NCBI GenBank assembly: GCA_905234305.1
Contig: CAJOHT010000066.1
Span: 1-13,046 of the forward strand
Length of the DNA stretch: 13,046 bases
Source of the DNA: an uncultured Ruminococcus sp.
GTDB taxonomy: Bacteria > Bacillota > Clostridia > Oscillospirales > Acutalibacteraceae
Direction of reading: 5' to 3'
In this document: piece after piece, positions 7,750 to 13,046 of the stretch
How positions within the stretch are numbered: the first letter of the stretch is position 1
Layout: every line of letters begins with the position of its first letter
Notes under the pieces: model-generated
What the model saw: only the letters and a program-made list of their open reading frames with translations
The model's database searches: none
What the model was told of the DNA's origin: nothing
Translations under genes and position numbers: made by a program

Positions 7750-8791
7750 AATTGAACTTGTATAATTTTCTCGCTATCCTGTAGAGGAATATCGAAAGTT
7801 TTCGTCCGGGTTTGTTCTGGATATTCGCTAACGAGAAAAATGACCTGAATCTGATGTGGTTATATAGTTTTTTATCTTTGCTTTTAAGATATTTCCATAT
7901 ATCCTTGCGCTTTTCGTCCTTATCCTCGTATTCGGATAATTCACAGAAGATGTTGGAAATAGTCATCATCATCGAAATGTACTTGCGCATATATTTGCCG
8001 AGTTTTCGGCTTATTTTATATACGCTGTCGATAGAATGAGCGTCTATCATATTTTTTGTAACGAGAAGCTGATGGTCGATTTTCGACGCCATAACCTTTT
8101 CGTTGACGCTCTGATCCTCGCGGCCGATAAAGTAACGGTAAAAATCGAGGTTCATATAGTAAATGTTTTTAACGTAGGGCAGGGGAGTGTAGACAAAAAT
8201 ATTATCGACATAAAATGTATGCTTCGGGAGAGTGAATTCGTGTTCCCTTAAAAGCTCGGTTCTGTAGATTACCGAGTGCATAAGAATACATTGCGGGATT
8301 TTGAATCTGCTTATATCGTCCCATGAAAAAACGGTATCCTGAGGGAATACGTTTTTGTAATGCATAGTGCGCGAGGTTTCATCCTCGATATGCTCATAAA
8401 CATAGTTGCATACCATCATATCAAGGTTTTTTACCTCAAGCTCCTTGAGCTTTACGAGTACCTGCCTTAATGCGTCGGTATCGAGCCAGTCGTCGCTGCC
8501 GACTACCTTATAATATGTACCTGTAGCGTGCTTTAAGCCCTGGGCGATACCTTCGCCGTGACCGCTGTTTTCCTGATGGATAACTTTAATAATGTTGGGG
8601 TATTTTTCCGCGTAATAGTCGCAGATTTCGGGAGTGTTATCTTCGGCGGAACCGTCGTCTATAAGGATTATTTCCGCGTCCTCTCCGACCGATAGCAGGG
8701 TATTGATACAATGCCCCATATACTCGGCGGAATTATAACATGGAACCGCGAACGTTATGACCTTTTCTGTAACTTCCATAATTACCTGCAC
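7748..8791 (-). CDS. Family 2 (GT-A fold) glycosyltransferase
   Basis: Transfers a sugar from a nucleotide-sugar donor to an acceptor, most likely in synthesis of a surface glycan; substrates cannot be told from the sequence. The 347-aa protein opens with the GT2 signature FAVPCYNSAEYMGHC (residues ~14-28). Then come the donor-binding LIDDGS (43-48), QENSGHGEGI (73-82) and the metal-binding SDDW (99-102, DXD type). The C-terminal half is basic and rich in aromatic residues, without a clear membrane segment, so it is probably a cytoplasmic or membrane-associated enzyme. The GTG at 8791 has AAGGA just upstream but at short spacing; an ATG at 8779, four codons in, is an equally plausible start. 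It has its own promoter and is convergent with the surface genes. Glycosylation of those proteins is possible but only suggested by proximity. Confidence 0.9.
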   Translation of the reverse strand: MQVIMEVTEKVITFAVPCYNSAEYMGHCINTLLSVGEDAEIILIDDGSAEDNTPEICDYYAEKYPNIIKVIHQENSGHGEGIAQGLKHATGTYYKVVGSDDWLDTDALRQVLVKLKELEVKNLDMMVCNYVYEHIEDETSRTMHYKNVFPQDTVFSWDDISRFKIPQCILMHSVIYRTELLREHEFTLPKHTFYVDNIFVYTPLPYVKNIYYMNLDFYRYFIGREDQSVNEKVMASKIDHQLLVTKNMIDAHSIDSVYKISRKLGKYMRKYISMMMTISNIFCELSEYEDKDEKRKDIWKYLKSKDKKLYNHIRFRSFFSLANIQNKPGRKLSIFLYRIARKLYKFN

Positions 8792-8803
8792 CCATTCCTT
8801 ATC

Positions 8804-8818
8804 AGCGGAAATTCCGCT
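8804..8818. other. 15-nt palindrome in glycosyltransferase leader
   Basis: AGCGGAAATTCCGCT is a perfect inverted repeat around one base, lying just upstream of the AAGGA ribosome site on -. It could form a short hairpin in the leader or be an operator. Function is not known. Confidence 0.35.
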
Positions 8819-8835
8819 GTCGTCAGATTTCGGTT

Positions 8836-8864
8836 ATTATACCATATTTTCGGTTTTTTATCAA
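8836..8864 (-). promoter_or_regulatory. Sigma-A promoter of the glycosyltransferase gene
   Basis: Read on -, TTGATA (8864-8859), a 17-nt spacer and TATAAT (8841-8836) make a near-consensus promoter. It lies in the 89-nt gap between proC and the glycosyltransferase, so the latter can be transcribed independently of the pro cluster. Confidence 0.82.
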
Positions 8865-8880
8865 TAATTGTGACAGTATT

Positions 8881-9662
8881 TTAACCGAGATTGCCGAGTT
8901 CAAGGTTTCTTTTATACGCTGCCTGTACCGCGTTTACAACGACGTCCTCAAGGTTATCGTCCTCGAGCGATTTAACGCCTTCGATAGTGCTTCCACCAGG
9001 AGAGCATACCTTCTCGATAAGTACAGACGGATCATCTCCGCTTTCCATAAGGAGCTTTGCGCTTCCGATAACAGTCTGAGCCGCCATAGTGAGCGCGGTT
9101 TTTTCGTCGATACCGCATTCTTTTCCGCCTTCGGCGAGTCCCCTAATAAACATATAAACGAAAGCGGGACCGCATCCCGATACCGAGCATCCCGCGTCCA
9201 TGCGGTGAGGTTGCCCGCGAATTTCATATTATCGAGGAAAACGCTCAGTTCCTCATCGGTAACATTATCACCTTTTGTATAAAGGATTTCACCCTCGCCG
9301 ACCTCAACGGGAGTATTCGGCATAATGCGTATGACCTTATGATTTCCGCCTGAGAGCTTTCTTATGGTTTCTATCGAAAGTCCTGCCGCCATAGTTACGA
9401 GAACAAAACTGTCTTTGCGGGTGTTGAGAGTATCTTTTATTCCCGACAGCATATCCGCCATCATCTGCGGTTTTACGCCGAGGAAAATGTAATCGCATTT
9501 TTCGGCGATAGTTTTATTGTCGGCAGTTTTGCCACATGTAATTTCAGCTAGAGCGTCCGCCTTTTCGGCAAAAAAGTCCGCTATAAGTAAATTTTTAGTG
9601 CTTTTTGAAACGGCTTTGCAAAGCGCTCCACCCATATTTCCCGCGCCTATAAATCCAAACAT
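8881..9662 (-). pseudogene. proC: Pyrroline-5-carboxylate reductase, frameshifted
   Basis: ProC reduces pyrroline-5-carboxylate to proline with NAD(P)H, the last step of proline synthesis. The N-terminal part (ATG at 9662) shows the Rossmann motif GFIGAGNMGGAL, FLGVKPQMM, MAAGLS and IMPNTPVEVGEG, and breaks after NMKFAGNL. The C-terminal part continues in another frame from MDAGCSVSGCGPAFVYMF (9201) through VCSPGGSTIEGV to the TAA at 8881-8883. The frames meet at 9202-9212: 11 nt lie between the conserved Gly codon and the Met codon. The family (for example E. coli ProC) has about nine codons there, so a 16-nt deletion fits. In the N-terminal frame translation runs on to 8934 as unrelated sequence. 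Both the NAD(P)-binding half and the dimer/substrate half are intact separately. A sequencing or assembly error is possible but would have to remove more than one base. Its leader is the repeat element at 9663-9828. Confidence 0.88.
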
Positions 9663-9828
9663 TTTTATATATCCACGTCAGGCGTGGACGTTCCTTTCTT
9701 AAATTTCATATCCCCCGAACGTAAGTATCCTATGAAGTTTTGGATACATCAAATACGTTCTGCATTTGACTGATACCTATTACTTATTACCTATTACCTT
9801 TTAATTTTTACCTCTTAATTCTTAATTA
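9663..9828 (-). repeat. Intergenic element copy A: heptamer array plus ~110-nt structured segment
   Basis: Read on -, heptamers begin at the proA stop codon and run to 9774. A ~110-nt segment follows and ends at 9663, the base before the proC ATG. It holds three perfect hairpins: TCAAAT/ATTTGA (9749-9754, 9764-9769), GTATCC/GGATAC (9725-9730, 9742-9747) and TCCACG/CGTGGA (9672-9677, 9683-9688). It aligns with 12014-12121 at about 70 % by hand, sharing GTATCCAAAACTT, CATAGG, GGAAC and CGTGGATAT. No hairpin is followed by a T tract, so proB-proA-proC may still be one transcript. No coding potential was seen. Confidence 0.8.
9774..9828 (-). repeat. Heptanucleotide tandem array within copy A
   Basis: On -, the clear part is four units (AAAGGTA, ATAGGTA, ATAAGTA, ATAGGTA; 9801-9774). 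The same 7-nt register continues back through degenerate units such as TTAAGAA and TTAAGAG to AAGATAA, which contains the proA stop codon. The array thus touches the end of the proA coding sequence. Confidence 0.75.
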
Positions 9829-11073
9829 TCTTACGTGTCCTTTTCCTCTTATAATGTACTTATAAGTGTTAAGCTCCTCGAGTCCCATCGGACCTCTGGC
9901 GTGGAGCTTCTGGGTTGAAATGCCCATTTCACAGCCTAAACCGAATTCTCCGCCGTCAGTAAAACGTGTGCTGGCGTTAACATATACCGAAGAACTGTCG
10001 ATGCCGCGCGTGAATTTTTCCGCGCTTTCGTTGTCGGAGGTGACAATCGCCTCGCTGTGACCCGTTGAATGAAGGTTGATATGTTTAATTGCCTCGTCAA
10101 CGTTGTCTACGATTTTAACGGCTAAAATATAGTCGAGAAACTCTGTGTCAAAATCATTTTCACCCGCGGGAGTACCGTCGATAATTTTGATCGCTCTTTC
10201 GTCGAGCCTGAGTTCAACGGGGTTTTCCATGCGGTCTGTAACGATTCTCTTTTTTAATTTCGGTAAAAACTCATCCGCTATGTTTTTGTTTACTACAAGA
10301 ACTTCCTCGGCGTTACATACCGACGGACGGCTTGTTTTAGCGTTCTCAACTATATTAAGCGCCATTTCGATATCCGCGCTTTCGTCAACATAAATGTGGC
10401 AGATTCCTGTTCCTGTCTGAATTACGGGAACGGTAGCGTTCTTTACACAGGCGTTAATAAGACCCTTTCCGCCTCGCGGAATAAGCAGGTCGATATAACC
10501 GTCGGCAGTCATAAGCTCGGCAGCGCTGGCTCTGGTCGTATCTTCGACCAAGAGAACAAAATCTTTAGATAATCCCTCTTTTTCGAGTCCGCTTTGAAGC
10601 GCTTCTACAATTGCCTTCGCGCTGCTGTGAGCTTCTTTTCCGCAGCGAAGCACGCATACATTACCGCTTTTTAAAGCGAGCGCCGCCGCGTCGGAGGTAA
10701 CGTTAGGACGGCTTTCGTAGATAATTGCTACTACTCCTAAGGGTACCGAGGTTCTTTCGATAATCAACCCTTCCTGAGGCTCGTTGCTTTTAAGAACCTT
10801 GCCGACAGGCGAGGGGAGTTTTGCGACATCACGTACGCCGTCAGCCATTCCCTGAATTCTTTCGGGAGAAAGAGAAAGGCGGTCGATCATAACATCGCTT
10901 ATAACGCCTCGTGATTTTTCAATGTCCTGAGAATTTGCCTCGAGGATCTTATCAATATTCTCTACAAGCGCGTCTGCCATAGCGTTAAGCGCGCTGTTTA
11001 TTATATCTACAGAAACTAAATTTATTTCAGCTTTAGCTTCTTTAGCTTTTATAAGTAATTCTTGCGTTGTCAT
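9826..11073 (-). CDS. proA: Gamma-glutamyl phosphate reductase
   Basis: ProA reduces gamma-glutamyl phosphate with NADPH to glutamate semialdehyde, which cyclises to pyrroline-5-carboxylate; it is the second step of proline synthesis in the cytoplasm. The 415-aa length is normal for the family. Motifs of this aldehyde-dehydrogenase relative are present: IIYESRPNVTSDAAALALKSGN (about 117-138, given here as its key stretch), VLRCGKEAHSS (141-151), LIPRGG (197-202), PVIQTGTGICH (216-226) and the catalytic Cys253 in SRPSVCNAEEV. The ATG at 11073 follows AACAGGAGGTT (AGGAGG core near 11083-11088), which lies inside the end of proB. Only 4 nt separate the proB stop from this start, so the two are translationally coupled. 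Its stop codon lies within a heptamer repeat array. Confidence 0.97.
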   Translation of the reverse strand: MTTQELLIKAKEAKAEINLVSVDIINSALNAMADALVENIDKILEANSQDIEKSRGVISDVMIDRLSLSPERIQGMADGVRDVAKLPSPVGKVLKSNEPQEGLIIERTSVPLGVVAIIYESRPNVTSDAAALALKSGNVCVLRCGKEAHSSAKAIVEALQSGLEKEGLSKDFVLLVEDTTRASAAELMTADGYIDLLIPRGGKGLINACVKNATVPVIQTGTGICHIYVDESADIEMALNIVENAKTSRPSVCNAEEVLVVNKNIADEFLPKLKKRIVTDRMENPVELRLDERAIKIIDGTPAGENDFDTEFLDYILAVKIVDNVDEAIKHINLHSTGHSEAIVTSDNESAEKFTRGIDSSSVYVNASTRFTDGGEFGLGCEMGISTQKLHARGPMGLEELNTYKYIIRGKGHVR

Positions 11074-11077
11074 ATTT

Positions 11078-11848
11078 TTAAACCTCCTGTTTCTTAAAGA
11101 GCGTATAAATACCGTTGCCGTTTAGTATATCATAAAGGATTTCGGGATTTCTGCCGTTAGCAACTATCATATCAATGCCATTTTCAGTCACCATTTTAGC
11201 GGCGTTGATTTTTGTTATCATACCGCCTGTACCGAGTACAGAGCCTCTGTCGCCAGCGAGCTTTTCGATTTCCTCGGTTATTTCCTCTACTACATCAATA
11301 CGCTTAGCGTCGGGGTCTTTATTAGGATCGCCTGTAAACAGTCCGTCAATATCCGATAGCAGAATAAGTAAATCGGCTTTAACGGAAATTGCAATGGTAG
11401 CGCCTAAGGTGTCGTTATCGCCTATTACGATTTCGTCGGTTGTAACGGTATCATTTTCGTTTATAATCGGAATAACGCCGAGTTCAAGCAGCCTGAAAAG
11501 CGTATTGTTAAGGTTTTTTCCGTAATCCTCAAGCGCGACGTACGCGCCTGTCATAAGTATCTGGGCTACGGTATGGTTATATTCGGAGAATAGCTTATCG
11601 TAGGTGTACATAAGCTCGCACTGACCGATAGCTGCCGCCGCCTGATTTGTCGGGATATCATCGGGACGTTTAGTATAGCCTATTTTCCCGAGCCCCATTC
11701 CGATAGCGCCCGAGGATACGAGAAGTATTTCGTGACCCGCGTTTTTTAAATCTGAGATTACCTTACACATTTGCTCGACTCTTTTTATATTTAGAAGTCC
11801 TGTCGGGTGAGCGAGAGTAGAAGTGCCGACTTTTATTACAATTCTCAT
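11078..11848 (-). CDS. proB: Glutamate 5-kinase, short form without PUA domain
   Basis: ProB phosphorylates glutamate to gamma-glutamyl phosphate with ATP, the committed and usually proline-inhibited step of proline synthesis. The 256-aa protein is the amino-acid-kinase domain only: VKVGTSTL near the N-terminus, LVSSGAIGMGLGKIG (about 44-58), IINENDTV (132-139) with GDNDTLGA (147-154), SDIDGLF (164-170) and GTGGMITKINAAK (201-213). The C-terminal PUA domain of the ~365-aa E. coli and B. subtilis enzymes is absent; short forms are known in bacteria. The ATG at 11848 follows AGGAG (11860-11856) at 7 nt. It is the first gene of proB-proA-(proC), with its own promoter upstream. Confidence 0.96.
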   Translation of the reverse strand: MRIVIKVGTSTLAHPTGLLNIKRVEQMCKVISDLKNAGHEILLVSSGAIGMGLGKIGYTKRPDDIPTNQAAAAIGQCELMYTYDKLFSEYNHTVAQILMTGAYVALEDYGKNLNNTLFRLLELGVIPIINENDTVTTDEIVIGDNDTLGATIAISVKADLLILLSDIDGLFTGDPNKDPDAKRIDVVEEITEEIEKLAGDRGSVLGTGGMITKINAAKMVTENGIDMIVANGRNPEILYDILNGNGIYTLFKKQEV

Positions 11849-11880
11849 TATAAAGCTCCTTTTTTAGTTCAACGCTTATA

Positions 11881-11909
11881 ATAATACCACTAATACGTGT
11901 TTTAGTCAA
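11881..11909 (-). promoter_or_regulatory. Sigma-A promoter of the proB-proA operon
   Basis: Read on -, TTGACT (11909-11904), a 17-nt spacer and TATTAT (11886-11881) form a good vegetative promoter. The predicted start is close to 11874, leaving a leader of about 26 nt, too short for a T-box or other leader control. Confidence 0.8.
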
Positions 11910-11930
11910 TTAAAGAGCTAAATTTTACTA

Positions 11931-11959
11931 TTTAAAAATTGTGATAAAAGTTGTATAAT
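11931..11959 (+). promoter_or_regulatory. Possible promoter for repeat element copy B and the sigma-factor gene
   Basis: TTTAAA (11931-11936), 17 nt, then TATAAT (11954-11959). The -10 box is perfect and the -35 box weak. Transcription would begin at the first heptamer of copy B and give the sigma-factor gene a leader of more than 200 nt. No better promoter was found between 12014 and 12181. Confidence 0.4.
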
Positions 11960-11964
11960 GTTAA

Positions 11965-12013
11965 AGTGGTAAGTGGTAAGTGGAAAGTGGTAAGTGGAAA
12001 GTGGAAAGTGATA
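11965..12013 (+). repeat. Heptanucleotide tandem array, seven units (AGTGGTA/AGTGGAA type)
   Basis: Seven consecutive heptamers: three AGTGGTA, three AGTGGAA and a final AGTGATA. The unit matches the ATAGGTA unit of copy A at five of seven positions. Two looser units upstream (GTATAAT, GTTAAAG) keep the same register. Confidence 0.88.
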
Positions 12014-12121
12014 GTCTAATGAAGAACACTTCCCAAGTATCCAAAACTTGACATAGGCACTAAGGTAAGCGGGATAGGCATTTATGATAGGAACTGCACG
12101 GACAAACGTGGATATTTAAAA
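11965..12121 (+). repeat. Intergenic element copy B: heptamer array plus ~110-nt segment
   Basis: Homologue of copy A (9663-9828) in inverted orientation, so the two copies flank proB-proA with the heptamers facing inward. After the array, AGTCTAATGAAGAAC, GTATCCAAAACTT, CATAGG, GCGGGATA, GGAAC and CGTGGATAT line up in order with copy A. Hairpins are weaker here (GAAG/CTTC, CACG/CGTG). The alignment stops after TAAAA at 12121, the position where copy A meets the proC ATG. The gene-free stretch 11849-12181 holds the proB promoter, this element and 60 nt before the sigma-factor gene in which nothing else was recognised. Confidence 0.78.
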
Positions 12122-12181
12122 GTCACAAAAATTGATTTACAGGGTTATAGATAGTAAAGGGAATTATATACTGGAGAAAAA

Positions 12182-12730
12182 ATGCTGGCATTATATCTTT
12201 TAAGCCTTGAGGGCGAAAGTGAAAAAGGAAAATTTGAGAAGATTTATACGCTTTATAAGGGACTTATGCTTTCCCGAGCGTATGAAATACTCGGCGACAG
12301 GGAATTGTCCGAGGACGCGGTACATAACGCTTTTATACGTATTCTTAATAATATTAAAAAAATTGACGAGCCCGAAAGTCCGCGCGCTAAAGGGTTTGTA
12401 ATGATTGTACTTGAGAATGTTGCTAAAACTATGTACGTTAAACGTAAAAAAGAAAAAATAGTCGAGTTGAATGATAATATTGCCGAAAGCTCGAATGTAG
12501 AAATAAATACAGAAACTAAACTGACGGCTGAATTAATCGCCCGAAAAATCGCCGAGCTTCCCGAAAAACACAGGGATATTCTCGTGTTAAAATATCTTAA
12601 CTCATTAAACGATAAGGAGATTGCCTCGGCGCTCGGGATAAGCTCCGCGGCGGCGAGGAAGCGGCTCCAACGCGCCAGAGAAGGACTCAGAAAGCTAATA
12701 GGAGGAGAATATGGAGAAATTAATCAATAA
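12182..12730 (+). CDS. Sigma-70 family RNA polymerase sigma factor, ECF-like
   Basis: Predicted alternative sigma factor of 182 aa, the usual size of ECF-type proteins with only regions 2 and 4. Region 2 is visible around residues 22-62 (SRAYEILGDRELSEDAVHNA and following). Region 4 lies around 118-175, with IAELPEKHRDILVLKYL and a helix-turn-helix (NDKEIASALGISSAAARKRL, ~143-162). A Lys/Glu-rich stretch at 86-112 links them. The ATG at 12182 follows GGAGA at 5 nt. The next ORF begins inside this gene, with a 20-nt overlap and its own GGAGGAG, the layout of a sigma factor with a coupled regulator. The target regulon is unknown. No typical GGAAC-N16/17-CGT autoregulatory promoter was found upstream. 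Confidence 0.9.
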   Translation: MLALYLLSLEGESEKGKFEKIYTLYKGLMLSRAYEILGDRELSEDAVHNAFIRILNNIKKIDEPESPRAKGFVMIVLENVAKTMYVKRKKEKIVELNDNIAESSNVEINTETKLTAELIARKIAELPEKHRDILVLKYLNSLNDKEIASALGISSAAARKRLQRAREGLRKLIGGEYGEINQ

Positions 12731-12866
12731 CGAGATGCTTATTGAAGCTCTTGAAATATACGAGAATAACCGCCTTAATGGATATACGGTTTCCGATTTT
12801 ACTCCGTCAAAAAAGTTTGAGAGAAAAATGGAGAAGCTAATTATGGAATATAGTTTTGATAAATAA
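12711..12866 (+). pseudogene. Truncated anti-sigma-like partner protein (51 codons left)
   Basis: A 51-codon ORF starts at ATG 12711 behind GGAGGAG (12701-12707) and overlaps the sigma-factor gene by 20 nt. It reads MEKLINNEMLIEALEIYENN, then a segment with DFTPSKKFERKMEKLI at residues ~30-44, and ends MEYSFDK. From my knowledge of Clostridia, a short soluble N-terminus with a (S/P)KKFERKMxKLI motif followed by a transmembrane helix and an extracellular domain is typical of membrane proteins encoded next to such sigma factors. Here nothing follows the motif: no membrane segment, and a stop after seven further residues. The left end of an IS200/IS605-type element starts within about 25-50 nt, so disruption by insertion is likely. 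A genuinely small protein is the alternative. Confidence 0.6.
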
Positions 12867-12890
12867 ACGATGCTAAGAGTATTTAAGATA

Positions 12891-12944
12891 TCAAGCGGGA
12901 ATTCTCGGCAATTCAATTACCGAGATGAAAGCGTTTCCTCTTGA
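12891..12944 (+). mobile_element. Imperfect palindrome at left end of an IS200/IS605-type element
   Basis: A long imperfect stem: TCAAG (12891-12895) with CTTGA (12940-12944), GGGAA (12897-12901) with TTTCC (12934-12938), and TCTCGG (12903-12908) with CCGAGA (12920-12925). The terminal loop is 11 nt and one arm has an 8-nt bulge. Subterminal imperfect palindromes are the ends recognised by TnpA in IS200/IS605 elements. The exact left boundary and target site cannot be fixed without the empty site or the right end. Confidence 0.55.
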
Positions 12945-12969
12945 CATCTGAACATATGTTTGCTATAAT
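12941..12969 (+). promoter_or_regulatory. Consensus promoter of tnpB
   Basis: TTGACA (12941-12946), 17 nt and TATAAT (12964-12969): a third exact consensus promoter in the window. The -35 box overlaps the right foot of the palindrome. The -10 box ends 6 nt before the tnpB ATG, so transcription should start at about the A of ATG and give a leaderless mRNA. Confidence 0.85.
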
Positions 12970-12975
12970 AATGGT

Positions 12976-13046
12976 ATGAATAAAGCTATCAAATACAGAT
13001 TATATCCTACAACTGAACAGGCTGTCATGTTTGCCAAGACCTTTGG
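12976..13046 (+). CDS. tnpB: IS200/IS605-family TnpB, 5' fragment (runs off window)
   Basis: The frame opens at ATG 12976 and stays open to the right edge: MNKAIKYRLYPTTEQ followed by AVMFAKTF. This is the typical N-terminus of TnpB proteins (K-x-Y-R-L/I-Y-P-T-x-x-Q), which are RNA-guided RuvC-type nucleases and the ancestors of Cas12. No upstream in-frame start exists, because a TGA lies at 12949-12951. No ribosome site precedes the ATG, in line with a leaderless transcript. Only 23 codons are visible, so intactness, the zinc finger, the RuvC residues and the omega RNA at the right end cannot be judged. No tnpA is seen on the left side. Confidence 0.85.
   Translation, partial: MNKAIKYRLYPTTEQAVMFAKTF

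Noticed and set aside
9199..9216. Programmed ribosomal frameshift in proC
   Set aside because: No slippery heptamer is present at the junction, and codons appear to be missing as well as the frame changed.
9677..9695. GGAAC...CGT in both repeat copies as an ECF sigma promoter
   Set aside because: The gap between GGAAC and CGT is 12 nt in both copies; ECF promoters need about 16-17.
11965..12013. CRISPR array
   Set aside because: Units are 7 nt, directly adjacent and without spacers; no cas genes are present.
12893..12900. AAGCGGGA shared between the IS palindrome and copy B (12067-12074)
   Set aside because: Eight bases are too few to claim common origin; copy A has only part of it and surrounding sequence does not align.
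12695..12916. 73-codon open frame on - across the end of the sigma gene
   Set aside because: No ribosome site; it overlaps two better supported + strand frames and the IS end.

Overview
The window looks like chromosomal DNA from a Gram-positive, anaerobic gut-type Clostridia, most likely a Ruminococcus-like member of the Oscillospiraceae. That rests on the EF-Tu sequence, strong AGGAGG-type ribosome sites, near-perfect sigma-A promoters, Lys-rich Ig-like secreted proteins, and a sigma factor paired with a 'KKFERKM'-type partner. Genus is an inference.

Layout. (1) 1-798: the 3' two thirds of tuf (EF-Tu) and its terminator. (2) 799-7749: two tandem, paralogous, very large secreted Ig-like surface proteins (1118 and 1003 aa) on +. 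Each has its own exact-consensus TTGACA-17-TATAAT promoter, a matching start of transcript and its own terminator. (3) 7748-8791: a family 2 glycosyltransferase on -, with its own promoter. (4) 8881-11909: the proline biosynthesis cluster proB-proA-proC on -. proC is broken by a frameshift that looks like a 16-nt deletion. (5) 11849-12181: a gene-free region. (6) 12182-12866: a sigma-70-family (ECF-like) sigma factor and a 51-codon stump of its usual downstream membrane partner. (7) 12891-13046: a palindromic left end and the first 23 codons of an IS200/IS605-type tnpB.

The least explained structure is a pair of related intergenic elements flanking proB-proA in inverted orientation (9663-9828 on -, 11965-12121 on +). 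Each consists of a heptanucleotide tandem array next to proBA followed by a roughly 110-nt segment. The two segments align at about 70 % by hand, share blocks such as GTATCCAAAACTT, CATAGG, GGAAC and CGTGGATAT, and contain small hairpins. The minus-strand copy ends exactly at the proC start codon, so it forms the whole proC leader. A third heptamer array without the 110-nt part lies between two terminators after the first surface gene.

How the parts work together: proB, proA and proC would convert glutamate to proline, but the final step is predicted lost or crippled unless another proC exists. The two surface proteins have a strongly basic N-terminal Ig-like domain, an acidic multi-domain body and no LPXTG, dockerin or C-terminal membrane anchor. 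The sigma factor appears to have lost its regulator, plausibly through the adjacent mobile element.
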